Numbered from the stretch's first letter, positions 27,852 to 38,021 are shown. The stretch is 64,000 nucleotides of DNA from Caryophanales bacterium UBA4691 (GCA_002404865.1 DHKP01000015.1:36613-100612), one strand, 5' to 3'. Numbers and translations are program-made. The notes: generated by a model not told the origin, from the letters alone.

Positions 27852-28838
27852 TTATTTGATGCGAACGGCAAGGCGGAAGCTGATGCGTTTTTCCGCGCTG
27901 CAGGTAGCGAACTCGCCCTTATCGTTAACGTATACGATGTCAGTATTCCCTTCGCTTGCGCTCCGCGTCGCATAAGAAGTCGCCTTCGTCGTTTCAAGTT
28001 TCTTCGCCGTCGCAAGCTCATCGGTTTTTTCCGCGATCATTTCCTCTTTGCCCAAGCATTCCTCACATTCCTCTTTGCTAGGGAGGAAGACTTTGTCGCC
28101 ATAGCACTTGTCGTGCGGAGTAAGGACATTATTCTCCTTTTCGTTAAGGAAGAACCTTAGACTCCCTAAGCCTTTGCCATTGCTTCTACTGAAATCCCAG
28201 CCCCAGGGTCCGAATTCCTCTCTCCCGTTGATTTCGTTAATGTAGGAACGCATGACCGAATAACGGTAATCGTTATTCGAAACGGTAACATCGCCCTTTT
28301 TCCGGACTTCCCTAATATCGTAAACAAAGTAGTAATTATCGAATACGTTCTTGGAAAAAGCGATTGTCTCGCCGCTTTTGAGGGTTTTCTTGATCCATTT
28401 CACTGGTTCGAATTTCAAATAATAGGTTCTGCCGTTTTCCACTTTGCTGCCATCGTGGAGGCGATAATCGCTATAAGTCCCTCTTTCTCCAGAGACCGTC
28501 CTTTTCCGATACCATTCTCCGCCATATTCGATGATATCGCCGTTCTCTTTGTTGCCGAAAGGGAAATACTGAACGCCGTACTTATCGATGTCGTCACTTG
28601 TTTTTTTGTCGATAACCGCGCTTTGGGGATATAAGCCGAAATAATCCTCTTCGAATGCCTCTTTCTCTCTCCAACGAGCAACGAGAGTGACGTGATCTAT
28701 GATCTTCCACTTTCCTTCCAAATCGACTTTTTGTCCTTCATAGTACCAGCCCTCAAAGCGAAGTTTAGAATTCATGTCCACTAAAGAAGGGAGCTCATAT
28801 TCTTCACCGATGGCGATTTTCTTTGGGAAGGGGCGCAA
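27852..28838 (-). pseudogene. C-terminal part of a frameshifted DUF6273 lipoprotein (paralogue of 23262-24805)
   Basis: A 328-codon frame whose apparent ATG (28838) lies inside an InlB-like repeat (YELPSLVDMNSKLRFEGWYYEG... VTLVARW). A DUF6273-like domain follows (DYFGLYPQS, PVKWIKKTLKSGETIAFSKNVFD, RYSVMRSYIN, ending RLAVRIK). The frame continues upstream without a stop through DLYARCEAKKNESIVNFYDG and meets the N-terminal frame near 28950. One extra A in an A4 run (28948-28951, seen as T4 on the plus strand) would explain the break. Corrected, the protein is about 511 residues. A single short-homopolymer indel could be a real mutation or an assembly error. Confidence 0.78.
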
Positions 28839-28932
28839 ATTAAGCGTTCCATCGTAAAAATTGACGATGGATTCGTTTTTCTTTGCTTCGCAACGAGCGT
28901 ATAAATCGAGTTTCTCCGTAAGGACTGGTGCA

Positions 28933-29388
28933 TCAAAATCGGCGGGCTTTTGTCAATTCTTTATCGAGAAACCAGCCACTAGCGAAGAAACTTCCAAAGG
29001 CAGGTTCTTTAATTTTGCTCCCAAAAGAAATTTCCTTGCTAGTGAGCAAAATATCATCATAATAGAAATTGATCGTCGAGTGTTTACATTGCGCTATCCC
29101 CGCATCGATCTTCGTCCCATCCTTGAAGACGATGATTAAGTGGCCTCTTTCATCATAATATTTGGAAGCGACTTCGCGCTTCTCTTCTTTCTTTTTAGGG
29201 GTATTAGGGCCCTCTGGGCAACCGGCTTTGATCCACTCGAAATAAGATAATGTTCCTCCTTCTATGCGATACGCCGCGAATATTTCATATTTAGTAGGGG
29301 AACTAGGTTTAATGATGTTAGAGCACCCAACAGTCAACCCAGATCCAAGTAAGGCAAACACCAATAAACTTAAATTACGTTTTCTCAT
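28933..29388 (-). pseudogene. N-terminal lipoprotein part of the frameshifted DUF6273 gene
   Basis: A 151-codon frame with AAGGAG before the ATG and lipobox TVGC (Cys22). The body (AAYRIEGGTLSYFEWIKAG... GHLIIVFKDGTKIDAGI... INFYYDDILL) matches the fragment at 24452-24805. It continues correctly into FFASGWFLDKELT, the start of an InlB-like repeat, before the frame is lost and ends KARRF-stop. Restoring the frame joins it to 27852-28838. Confidence 0.75.
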
Positions 29389-29400
29389 AAAATTTCTCCT

Positions 29401-29814
29401 TAATTAATTTTTCATAAGTCTGTGCTTGCTCGAGCAAAACAAATCATATTCTTATTAAATTATTTTTTAAAGCAAAAAGTTAGTTATTATCTATTGTTTT
29501 TACTATTTTGAAAATTTTTATTTATCGTTTAATTAATATATATTTATTATTAAATTTACCTAAATTATCTTTTTCTTTTTTATGATATTTATCTAGTTAA
29601 ATATTGAACTTTTTCTCTTCTATAGCATTTCGCTAAAATTATGTTTCGTTTAATAAATGGATATTTAATTAAGTTAATTTGAATTTTTGACTCTAACGAA
29701 AAAATTTTCTAATTTAGCGAAAAAGAATCCCTTTGACAAAAAAATAATTTTCCTTTTTTGATTCTCTTTAGGAAGTTAATAACATAAAGCATCATAATCT
29801 CATCAAATGAATGG
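29401..29814. other. Very AT-rich non-coding stretch
   Basis: About 410 bases of A/T runs with no supported gene. TTAATTAAGTTAATTT here resembles the leader sequences near 9041 and 40240. It separates the lipoprotein gene at 29388 from a GC-richer transposase remnant. Confidence 0.5.
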
Positions 29815-29820
29815 CTCTAG

Positions 29821-30075
29821 GACTTCTTAAGCCGATCTAGCGACATGGAAAACGGCACCGTCACCTGGTTCTTCGGCCCTCATGAGGACGACGATATCGA
29901 AGACGAGGGAATGAAGCGGGGGGAGGCAGCGAATGGATTGCTCTTCAGCGGCAAAGAGCTGAAAAGGACGGCGAGCGACACAATATGGGCGAACGGGTTG
30001 AGGAAGTCGTTCGGCTACGACCCGCTTCTATGCAAATGCGGCAGCTGCATGCTCCTCAACCCAGGACTATCATAG
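29821..30075 (+). pseudogene. Transposase remnant (IS91/Y2-like C-terminus)
   Basis: An open frame (SDMENGTVTWFFGPHEDD ... LRKSFGYDPLLCKCGSCMLLNP) that resembles the end of IS91-like Y2 transposases: a TVTW-x-H-ED strand, then the terminal FGYDPLLCxCG zinc-knuckle motif. The conserved middle (the HIPDKxFxxIRYYG region) is absent, so it looks internally deleted and lacks a plausible start. Base composition is markedly GC-richer than the flanks, consistent with horizontal transfer. Assignment is from memory of the family pattern; terminal ends of an IS were not found. Confidence 0.55.
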
Positions 30076-30093
30076 GAAGCGGGGCTTTGGCTG

Positions 30094-30300
30094 ATGAGAT
30101 ACAACTTCAGGGCAAGGAAAGACGAAAGCACGGGCGAATACGTCATCGATATGAAATGCCTAGAATGCGGATATGAGGAGGAAATTCCGCTAGACATATT
30201 TTCAGGATTGTTCGATCCCGAGATTGGGGAGAACCCGGCATTGACGGCCCGCGATGTGATCACGATTTACTTGTTCCGAAGGATGCTTACGACCAAATAA
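30094..30300 (+). CDS. Small protein next to the transposase remnant
   Basis: A 68-residue frame with GC-rich composition like the adjacent remnant. It contains one CLECGYEEEIPLDIF cysteine pair and an acidic middle and ends RRMLTTK. No clear ribosome site is visible. It could be a cargo or accessory gene of the same decayed element, or non-functional. I do not recognise a family. Confidence 0.4.
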   Translation: MRYNFRARKDESTGEYVIDMKCLECGYEEEIPLDIFSGLFDPEIGENPALTARDVITIYLFRRMLTTK

Positions 30301-30399
30301 AGGACGATTTCGTCTATAAGGCCGCTAGAAAATAAGATGGCTGCCCAATCGGACCGTTTTCGCCTGGATTTCGCTTCAAATAGAATTTCCTAGTCAAAG

Positions 30400-30428
30400 C
30401 AAAAGGCCGCCACTTTCGTAGCGGTCCC
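30400..30428 (-). terminator. Terminator of the 30.4-39.9 kb lipoprotein operon
   Basis: On the minus strand GGACCGCTAC and GTGGCGGCC form a stem (one bulge) around a GAAA loop, then TTTTGCTTT. It begins 17 bases after the stop at 30445. Confidence 0.82.
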
Positions 30429-30444
30429 TTTGAGGCTCTTTCTA

Positions 30445-32562
30445 TTACTTATATAAGCCAAGAACAAAACTATAAGTGGTTGTTCCGTCTTCTTTTTCCT
30501 CTTTGATTGTAGTTGTGTATAGATAGACGTCATCGGCGTTCTTATAGAAAGTAATGCCGCTACTATTGCTACCAACATTCTCCCAACTAGAATCCTTATT
30601 AATTGCTTCTAATAAAGCGGTTTGTCTTGCTTTTGATGTTTCTTCTAATGGGACATTTTCATAAAATAGAATTCTTTGAGAACTCCCATCATAGAAACTC
30701 ATCGCGGTTAATTCTTTGCCTTCTTCCCCAATCCATTCGCTTAAGCCAGGTATGGTTAATTCATCGACGGCTAGCCGTTTCTTTGCCGCTAATAAGAGGT
30801 CATTCGCGGTATATTGCCCCTTTGAATAAGCGTTATAGCTAATCACAAGGTAAAGATAAGAGGTTGACGTGTCGTAGCGGAGGGCAAGATTATAATAATT
30901 ATCGCGAGTATGATAATAGTAATAACCTTCTTTCTCCCCTTCGCTAACGAATCCTTCTTCCGTCAAAGCGTTTTGGTAAGAAAGGAAATCGCTCTCGCTC
31001 ACCCCTTCCCCCATTAACGTATACATATATGGATAGGAACTATTCTTCCCACCCGTTACCGAAGTCCCAGGAAGAGAAGGGATTGATGCTAGGCTTCCAC
31101 CGCCGACATTTTGCTTGCTTAGCCATTCGGAAAGAGTCTCATAGACGCTTTTTGCGCGGATGATCACGACTTGGCACAAATCAGAGAATAGACCTTTGAC
31201 TTTGCTAGAATCGTAATAGGTGAAATGGATATGGTGTTCGCCAGTCGAGGAGATGAAAGTAAACGAAGTGGAATAGGTCCCTTCCGACTTCGAATAGGTA
31301 TAGCCTTGGCTATATAGTTCTTTCATCACTGCGTCGAAATTCGCTTTCGAGGCACCGCTAACGAAGAACCCAGGCCCATAATTATTGCCACTCGAATAGC
31401 CGTTCAACAAAGAAAACGCTTTTCCGATTTTGCCCCATTCTGGGAAGGAAGAAGGATATTCTTTGCCAGTGAGCTTTTGGTAATAATTCGCAAGCTCTTT
31501 CCTATTAAGAGAGGTCGTGTATTTGGGGTAGAAGGTTGCCTCTACCATCCCTTTTTTCACCCCTAAATCCGTTAAGGATGGGTTCATAAGGAGCTCGTCA
31601 TCGCTCACGACGTTCACCGTGACCATGCTTGAAAGGAACATGTCCACGTAAGTAAGGCTCGAACTTGAAGCGAGCGAAAAACCGTTATTCGACAGATAAT
31701 CGCCAAAAGTTTTATCTGGCTCTTCATCATTGTCTTTTGGCATATAGTAAACAGCTTTGGCTTGCGTTTTCCCTTGCCCTAGAAGCGATGCTTCTTTTTG
31801 GCTAACGATGAATTTCTTGCTTTTGTCTTCCCCTAATTCATTTTTCGCCAAACTAAATTGTGACGGATCCAAATACAAAGAGGCGTCTAATGCAGGCGAC
31901 ATTGTTCCAAGGAAATTCGCGGGGAATTCGCCCGCTTCATCGTTGAAAGAAATGGCATAGGTCAATTCGTCATTCTCATAGAGGAAACTCACGAAATAGC
32001 GCCCTAATTTATCCAAAAACTTGTTGTCGGATGCTTCTTGAAAGCCCGCTTTTACGAGTGTGTCTTTATACGTTTTGAATTGCTCATCCTTTACTCCCAC
32101 CGCCTTAAAAGAATAATCATCCTTCAAATTCTCGTATGGCGTATTTTCTAATAGAGGAAGAGAGGAATAACCAAGCGTCTGATATACCCCAAGGGTAAGA
32201 TCGATCTTCTTTTTCGTAGCGGCATCGATATAGGTTTCTTCATACCCAGCATAAACCGTGAAAGAACTACTGATAGTCTCATTAAAAGTGTAGATATTCT
32301 CGTTATTTTCACCATCATCTAACGTTTTAGCGGCGTCTAGGCTCTTGTACCAATTCTTAAAAACATGGTAAGGGTAATTTTCCGTAAGCGCCTTAACTTC
32401 ATCAGTTTGGGTGATTTTGTTGTCGCTCCCCGCAACGAGGGTGAGAGGTTTGCTCTCTTCCCTCCTTGCATCGAAAGTGACTTTCAAAGAAGCGTCGTTC
32501 CCGCAAGAAACGAGCCCACCGGTTAATAAGGCGCTAAAGAGAAACAATATGATTTTTTTCAT
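30445..32562 (-). CDS. Lipoprotein with InlB-like repeat and tandem YxxxLxxxGF modules
   Basis: A 705-residue predicted lipoprotein (lipobox LVSC, Cys20; GAGGAGAG before the ATG). Residues about 28-115 resemble an InlB/Flg_new repeat (KVTFDARREESK... YHVFKNWYKS... SSSFTVYAGYE). The rest appears to be four or five copies of an about 100-residue module. Each has a helix of the form YxxxLxxxGF followed by a beta hairpin: TYKDTLVKAGF, YLSNNGF, MKELYSQGY, SYQNALTEEGF. The same module ends the lipoproteins at 11090, 42890, 44459 and 52865. It resembles in outline DUF6591-type modules, but I cannot confirm this. Last gene of the operon, 12 bases after its neighbour. Function unknown. Confidence 0.8.
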   Translation of the reverse strand: MKKIILFLFSALLTGGLVSCGNDASLKVTFDARREESKPLTLVAGSDNKITQTDEVKALTENYPYHVFKNWYKSLDAAKTLDDGENNENIYTFNETISSSFTVYAGYEETYIDAATKKKIDLTLGVYQTLGYSSLPLLENTPYENLKDDYSFKAVGVKDEQFKTYKDTLVKAGFQEASDNKFLDKLGRYFVSFLYENDELTYAISFNDEAGEFPANFLGTMSPALDASLYLDPSQFSLAKNELGEDKSKKFIVSQKEASLLGQGKTQAKAVYYMPKDNDEEPDKTFGDYLSNNGFSLASSSSLTYVDMFLSSMVTVNVVSDDELLMNPSLTDLGVKKGMVEATFYPKYTTSLNRKELANYYQKLTGKEYPSSFPEWGKIGKAFSLLNGYSSGNNYGPGFFVSGASKANFDAVMKELYSQGYTYSKSEGTYSTSFTFISSTGEHHIHFTYYDSSKVKGLFSDLCQVVIIRAKSVYETLSEWLSKQNVGGGSLASIPSLPGTSVTGGKNSSYPYMYTLMGEGVSESDFLSYQNALTEEGFVSEGEKEGYYYYHTRDNYYNLALRYDTSTSYLYLVISYNAYSKGQYTANDLLLAAKKRLAVDELTIPGLSEWIGEEGKELTAMSFYDGSSQRILFYENVPLEETSKARQTALLEAINKDSSWENVGSNSSGITFYKNADDVYLYTTTIKEEKEDGTTTYSFVLGLYK

Positions 32563-32574
32563 AGGTTACTCTCC

Positions 32575-35500
32575 TCATTCACCAGCCGTAATCGTGATAT
32601 CAACAGTTCCGTCTTTGCATTTGACGCTGATCTTTTTTCCTTCTTCCAAGCCAGTTTTGTCATAAGTGAATAACGCTTTAGCTTGCTCCATCGTGCCATT
32701 TGCCCAAGTGACTTCACTCACTTTTGTCCCAGTAAGGAAACCATAATTAGACCACCAAGCATCGCAATCCAAAGTATCGCCTAAGATCGTTAAAGAAGTA
32801 AGATTCGTGCAACCATCAAAGACATTATCGTGGAGGAGAGTTACGTTAGAGGGAATCGTCACGCTTACTAGGCCTGTCATCCCTTCATAGGTATTATATT
32901 CAATCTCAGTGTAGTTTGAATTTGTGGAAATAGGCGCTTCGGTTAAGGAGGTGCAGCCACTAAAAGCATAAGATCCGATGCTAGTCAATTTGCTTAAATC
33001 CAAACTCAAGTTTTTGTTCTCTAGCGATGAACAGCCTTTGAAGACGTTTGAATCTAATTCCGTAACATTCTCAAGCCCATTGACCGTGGCAAGTGAAGAA
33101 TCGCCGCTGAAGAAATACCCATCAAGATGCGTAACGGCCCCTTTTAAATCCACAGTAGTCAAAGAGAGACAATCCTGGAAGGTCGCGTAATTGTTTTCTG
33201 CGAAATTAACACCGTTTGGTAGGGTAAAAGAAGTAATTCCCGAACCATTGAAAGCGCTCGTGCCTATCGTCTTAAGGGATGTAGGTAGCACTACTTCTTC
33301 CAAGGAAGAGCAGCCTTTGAACACCTGGCTTGATAAAACCTCTAGTTTATCGCTTAATGCAACTTGGGTTAGCTTAGTGCAGCCAGCAAAGGCTTTGGTG
33401 CCAAGTTTGTTCACTCCTTCACCAGTAAATTGCGTGAGCGACTTCGCGTTTTCGAAAGCCGAATTGCCTAATTCGGTAACGGCGTTAGACAAAGTGAGCG
33501 TTTCTAGTCCAGAATTCTTGAAAGCTTCATCGCCCACAAAAGTTAACGTATTTGGAAGGGCGATAGTCTTTAATGCGGAGCAGCCGTAGAAGGTATCTAC
33601 TGGTAGTCCTTCTAGCTTTGCCTCAAATATCACGTTCGCTAGTGCTGAATCGCCACTGAACACACCCTCTCCAAAGCTCGTGACAGAAGAAGGGACATTA
33701 ATCGTCATTAAGCCTTCCATCTCCTCAAAAGCGTTATCAGCAACTGAAGTGAGAGTGTTCGGCAACGTTAAATTCGTTATCCCGCGGTTGGAAGAGAAAA
33801 CGTCAGTCCCGACTTTCGCCAGTTTGCTCGGAATGTTGATTGTAGCAAGCTCAGTTGCATCAGCGAATGCATTGTCAGGCAATTCGGTGATTTCATCACT
33901 TAATGCCACCGTTTTTAGTGAGGAACAACCTTCAAAGCAAGAAATAGGCAATACTTTGGCTTTGTAGTCAACTTCCTTCAATAATCCTAAACGATAGAAC
34001 GCCTTTTCGCCCACGGTCGCATCTTCTTTGATTGTGACTTTATCAATCTGCGCATCACTTAGTCCAGAGAAAGCATTTGCACCGATTTTTTCCAAGTTGT
34101 CGCTAATGAGCAACGTAGCCACATCGCTGCATCCTTCAAAAGCGCTTTCGCCAACTTCCGTAACACTACTAGGCAATGTCAAAGAAGTGATGCCCGTATC
34201 CGCAAAAGCGAAATCGCCAATCTTTTGGACAGCCTTCCCTAGTGTCAAGCTTGTGATGGCAACGCCGTTTAAGAAATTATCAGCAATTTCAGTCACGGTA
34301 TTAGGAATGACGATATCGGTTTTGCTAGGATTAGAACGATCACCATTGAAATACAGGGCAACCGTCTTGGCTTTGTTATAGATTAGCTCCCCATCCATAA
34401 AGTAATCGGCGTCTTTTGGGAAAGAAACGGTGGGCTTCTTTTCGCAATACTTAAACATATTTTCCCCAAAATGGGTCATGGCTTTGCCGAAAACGACGGA
34501 TTCTAGGTTCTCGCAGTTATAGAAAGCCTCGTCCCCAACCACTTTCGTGGACTCCGGAAGCTCAAGATTTTTGATGCCATCCATGTAGGCGAAAGCACGA
34601 TATCCAATTTCTTCTAGCATATTATTATTGGAGAAATCAATGTCGCAATTCTTCCTTTGATAGAAGGCAGATGACTGAACTGTTCTAACGTTTTTACCCA
34701 CTACAATTTTTGTAATGTAAGAGGTTGAAGAATTCCATCCCATCATCGCTCTTCTTCCGATTGTGGTAACCGAATCGGGGACGACGAATGTAGCGGTCTT
34801 CTCCTTGTCGACTTCTCCATCGGCATTTTCAATCGCCCACATGCAAGGCAATGAGAGCAAAGTGGTCATGTCTTTGCTATACAAGATGCCATCTTTTGCG
34901 ACAAGATACGGGTTATTCTCGGAAACTTCCCATGTTTGAAGACTAGCGCAAGAGTAATTGAAATCGCCCTCGTTGATGTCGCTTATTCCAGCGCCAAGAT
35001 GAATCTTTACGAGCAATTTACAATCTTGAAATGGGCAGCCATCATATTTTTCGTTCTCTTCGAAATAGCTAGTAGATTTCGTCCCAACAATCTCTTTGAC
35101 GCTATCAGGAATAGAAACATAAGTGATAGGCATTTCAGAGAAAGCCTCGTCACGAATCGTTTCGATGCCTTCATGAAGCGTCAAAGAGGCGCAACTTGTC
35201 ATCTCAGCAAAAGCTCTCTTTGGTATCTCTTTTAGTGAGCCAGGGACTTCTAATGAGGTGACTTTGCTCATGCCATAGAAAGCTTCTTGGCCAATAGAAG
35301 CTAGATTGTTGCTAAGATGAAGTGAAATTGCATTCTCCACTCCATAAAAAGCGCTAGCCCCGACTCTTACGATATTATCTGACATCGTTACAGATGTAAC
35401 ATCACTTTCATACTCGAAAGCCTCTTCAGCAACCTCAATAATAGGCTGGTTATTAATCGTGGCAGGGATGTCAATTTTTGTTTTGTCGGCATTTTCATGG

Positions 35501-36222
35501 AATCCCACTACCGCATAGCCTTTGCCTTCGATCGCTTTATAATCGAGCACTCCATCGCTAGCGACGCTAGAGCCAGCAATATAATGGGCAACCAAAACGG
35601 TGTCCTTTGTAATCTTATAGGTCGCTAAGTCGATGAGCTTTTTCTCAGGATCGCCTTTCACGTACCATCCATCGAAGAAATAAGAAGTTTCCCCTTCCGC
35701 TTCTTTGCTAGGATAATCGCCTTCATAAGCGACGGTCTTATCTTCTTTTACGCTGGTGGAATCCAAAACGGTGCCGTCGTCATTTTCGAAAACGACACTA
35801 TAGGTTTCGTAATCCTTAACGACAATATGGAGCGTAGCCCCAATAACGCCAGAGTCCTCCTTGTAAGAAATAAGAATCTCTTTATCGTTAGCGATATCTT
35901 CCTTCGTAAATACCGTTCCTTCCGCAATGCTTAATTGATACTGGGTTGCATCAAGCGTAATGCCTTCATCGCTTACACCATCGGTTTCGATGAAGTATTT
36001 CACAACCATCCCACTTAAATCAAAGGCGTCACCAACCGTAAATACCGTCTTCTTTGGAGGGGTTACAATTTTTAAGAGCTTTTTGACTTCTGGGACTTTT
36101 TCTCCTGCTGAAGAAGAATCGCTAGAGTTGTTGTCACAAGCAGCTAGCACTCCAACATAAGATAGAGTCAATAAGCCTGTCGCTAAGACAAGCAATGTCT
36201 TTTTAGATACATTCTTTTTCAT
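32575..36222 (-). CDS. Giant BspA-like leucine-rich-repeat lipoprotein
   Basis: A 1215-residue predicted surface lipoprotein (lipobox LAAC, Cys29). Residues about 45-150 form a bacterial Ig-like domain (KTVFTVGDAFDLSGMVVKY). Residues about 155-225 form an InlB-like repeat (VVFENDDGTVLDS... SYFFDGWYVKGD). From about 230 to 1160 there are some 35-40 LRR_5 (BspA-type, Treponema pallidum-like) repeats with the pattern LxxIxLPSSVTxIGxxAFxxC. It is the largest gene in its operon, with AAAGGA before the ATG. BspA-type repeats often mediate binding to host proteins or to other bacteria; that role is inferred here. A smaller relative lies at 56526-58235. Confidence 0.9.
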   Translation of the reverse strand: MKKNVSKKTLLVLATGLLTLSYVGVLAACDNNSSDSSSAGEKVPEVKKLLKIVTPPKKTVFTVGDAFDLSGMVVKYFIETDGVSDEGITLDATQYQLSIAEGTVFTKEDIANDKEILISYKEDSGVIGATLHIVVKDYETYSVVFENDDGTVLDSTSVKEDKTVAYEGDYPSKEAEGETSYFFDGWYVKGDPEKKLIDLATYKITKDTVLVAHYIAGSSVASDGVLDYKAIEGKGYAVVGFHENADKTKIDIPATINNQPIIEVAEEAFEYESDVTSVTMSDNIVRVGASAFYGVENAISLHLSNNLASIGQEAFYGMSKVTSLEVPGSLKEIPKRAFAEMTSCASLTLHEGIETIRDEAFSEMPITYVSIPDSVKEIVGTKSTSYFEENEKYDGCPFQDCKLLVKIHLGAGISDINEGDFNYSCASLQTWEVSENNPYLVAKDGILYSKDMTTLLSLPCMWAIENADGEVDKEKTATFVVPDSVTTIGRRAMMGWNSSTSYITKIVVGKNVRTVQSSAFYQRKNCDIDFSNNNMLEEIGYRAFAYMDGIKNLELPESTKVVGDEAFYNCENLESVVFGKAMTHFGENMFKYCEKKPTVSFPKDADYFMDGELIYNKAKTVALYFNGDRSNPSKTDIVIPNTVTEIADNFLNGVAITSLTLGKAVQKIGDFAFADTGITSLTLPSSVTEVGESAFEGCSDVATLLISDNLEKIGANAFSGLSDAQIDKVTIKEDATVGEKAFYRLGLLKEVDYKAKVLPISCFEGCSSLKTVALSDEITELPDNAFADATELATINIPSKLAKVGTDVFSSNRGITNLTLPNTLTSVADNAFEEMEGLMTINVPSSVTSFGEGVFSGDSALANVIFEAKLEGLPVDTFYGCSALKTIALPNTLTFVGDEAFKNSGLETLTLSNAVTELGNSAFENAKSLTQFTGEGVNKLGTKAFAGCTKLTQVALSDKLEVLSSQVFKGCSSLEEVVLPTSLKTIGTSAFNGSGITSFTLPNGVNFAENNYATFQDCLSLTTVDLKGAVTHLDGYFFSGDSSLATVNGLENVTELDSNVFKGCSSLENKNLSLDLSKLTSIGSYAFSGCTSLTEAPISTNSNYTEIEYNTYEGMTGLVSVTIPSNVTLLHDNVFDGCTNLTSLTILGDTLDCDAWWSNYGFLTGTKVSEVTWANGTMEQAKALFTYDKTGLEEGKKISVKCKDGTVDITITAGE

Positions 36223-36236
36223 AATTATTATCCTTT

Positions 36237-38009
36237 CTACGCTGCACTTGGAGTCGTAATGAGTGTGCTATTAATATCGGTAATTTCGAAATTGATGTGG
36301 TATATGTAGTATTTTTGAGGTGAACAGCTGCCATCGATAAGCCTTGTATAGGCTTCACCAGTAATTTCATCGGTCAGCGTCTTCCCAAGATGCAAATCGA
36401 GTGTCGCGTATTCGCCATAATAATAGAATGCGCTCGCATCATTGAAACAAGGATAGGCACTGATCCCACCAAGGAGATATTGGATAACGTGTTTGCCGAT
36501 TGAATCGTTGAAGCCGCTTAAGAAATAATTACTATTCCCTTTATCTTCAATCGAAGCATATTTCCAATTCGAGTCTCTAAAAACGTTTAATGGTAGGTAA
36601 CAAGAGAACGTTTGGCCGTTTTTCCAATCAGTCAGTTCATAACTGCTAGTAGCGTCTTTGCCGTATTTTTCTTTGCTTACGTACTTGCCTTCATCGTTCA
36701 GAACATAACGGATAACTGTATTTTCTCCATTTAGGGTCCCGTTTTCTAACAGGACTTTGTTTTCTTTTCTGCCATCGATGAGGTTCATGTTGTCGGAATA
36801 GAAATAGCGGTCATTCCATTTCAACGTCGAATGGATTTCAGGCAAAGAGGAAGCGAAGTATTCAGGGACATCGATTTTATTCCCGTCCAAATCCTCGTAT
36901 TGACCATTAAACGTAGCAGTATAACTTGTGATGCCGTCCAAGCGATTGTTGATGCTCGCGTTATTGGCGTAAACCATCGATGAGTTACTATTAACCCAAT
37001 CATCGACAGCAGAAATCTTTGTAGAGCCGACGTCTTTTAAGACATAAGGTCCTTCCGTTAAAGCATAGCCGCTATAGGTTGCGCTTAAGGTATAGAAAGA
37101 GAATAAGCCGTTTTCGATTTTCGGGGCGATTGCGACCGTGTAGAAGCTTGTTCCATTCACCGTATGAGAATAGGATAACCCAAGATTCGTTAACGCATTG
37201 AGGAATACATTTTTTGTCTCCTCTTCATAGCAAAGAGCATAGGCGAATTCATCTCCGATAAACGTTTTCGAGGCTTCGTAATACCGTAACGAATCCAAAG
37301 TGAAGTAATTTTCTAAAGCTTGATAGGTATTGCGGAATGTCGTCTCCAATAACGGGGAATCGCTTGCGTTAGTCAATGCGCGAAAACTATTTTCGTATTT
37401 CTCTTCAACCCCATTGAGCTGGAAATAATAACCCTGATGATCTTTTTTATGAATCATCTCCCCATAGTAGCTAGAAGGGTGATAAACATAGTCCTCGTTT
37501 TTATAGAGAAGTGCTTCCCCATCTGATAGATTTTTCAAGTTATAATCGCTATCGACCTCAAAGGTTTTAACGCTTGTGTAATTGGTTAAAACCGTTTCTT
37601 GGAAGGTGGAGACCAGGGCACTCATTTCCGAGCTAGCCATAACATCGAAATATCCCGTTTTTGTCTTTTTGCCGCACTTGATTTTGAAATTCACGCGCCC
37701 AGGGCGAATCGCTAATAGCTTCGTTGATTGCTCTAAAGAAGGCGCTTCTTCCGCTTCAATCGAAGCGGAGGGAAGATGCACCGAATCAGTGAGCAGCTCA
37801 TAAGTCCAGCTTTCTCCTAAAGGCGTTTCCACATAGTCTTTTAAGTCAATCGTCGTGCCAGTAGTGACGTTTTGAATATCTTTCACGACAATCGAGGATT
37901 CCTCCGTTTCATTAGAAGACGAGGCCCCCCTATCGCTAGTGGGCGCGTTCCCACAAGAGCATAAAAATAGGGAACTTGATAAAAGCAGCAATAATTTATT
38001 CTTTTTCAT
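36237..38009 (-). CDS. Lipoprotein, paralogue of the adjacent 38.0-39.9 kb gene (590 aa)
   Basis: A 590-residue predicted lipoprotein (Cys19 of LCSC; AGGAGG before the ATG). The N-terminal about 130 residues look Ig-like (TTGTTIDLKDYVETPLGESW... LLAIRPGRVNFKIKCGKKTKTGYFDV). The same layout occurs in the next gene (RRGMTIKLDEFFGV... LLFVRPGEVTINLYANGVYKTITLNV), so the two are tandem paralogues. The remainder is Tyr/Asn/Ser-rich and beta-like with no named family. It lies 14 bases from the LRR gene in the same operon. Function unknown. Confidence 0.78.
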   Translation of the reverse strand: MKKNKLLLLLSSSLFLCSCGNAPTSDRGASSSNETEESSIVVKDIQNVTTGTTIDLKDYVETPLGESWTYELLTDSVHLPSASIEAEEAPSLEQSTKLLAIRPGRVNFKIKCGKKTKTGYFDVMASSEMSALVSTFQETVLTNYTSVKTFEVDSDYNLKNLSDGEALLYKNEDYVYHPSSYYGEMIHKKDHQGYYFQLNGVEEKYENSFRALTNASDSPLLETTFRNTYQALENYFTLDSLRYYEASKTFIGDEFAYALCYEEETKNVFLNALTNLGLSYSHTVNGTSFYTVAIAPKIENGLFSFYTLSATYSGYALTEGPYVLKDVGSTKISAVDDWVNSNSSMVYANNASINNRLDGITSYTATFNGQYEDLDGNKIDVPEYFASSLPEIHSTLKWNDRYFYSDNMNLIDGRKENKVLLENGTLNGENTVIRYVLNDEGKYVSKEKYGKDATSSYELTDWKNGQTFSCYLPLNVFRDSNWKYASIEDKGNSNYFLSGFNDSIGKHVIQYLLGGISAYPCFNDASAFYYYGEYATLDLHLGKTLTDEITGEAYTRLIDGSCSPQKYYIYHINFEITDINSTLITTPSAA

Positions 38010-38021
38010 CTTGTTGTCCTC

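Noticed and set aside
27740..28160. Arg-rich 93-codon minus-strand and 129-codon plus-strand frames
   Set aside because: Both overlap the end of the DUF6273 reading frame, whose homology is clear, and their composition (Arg/Lys runs) is typical of shadow frames.
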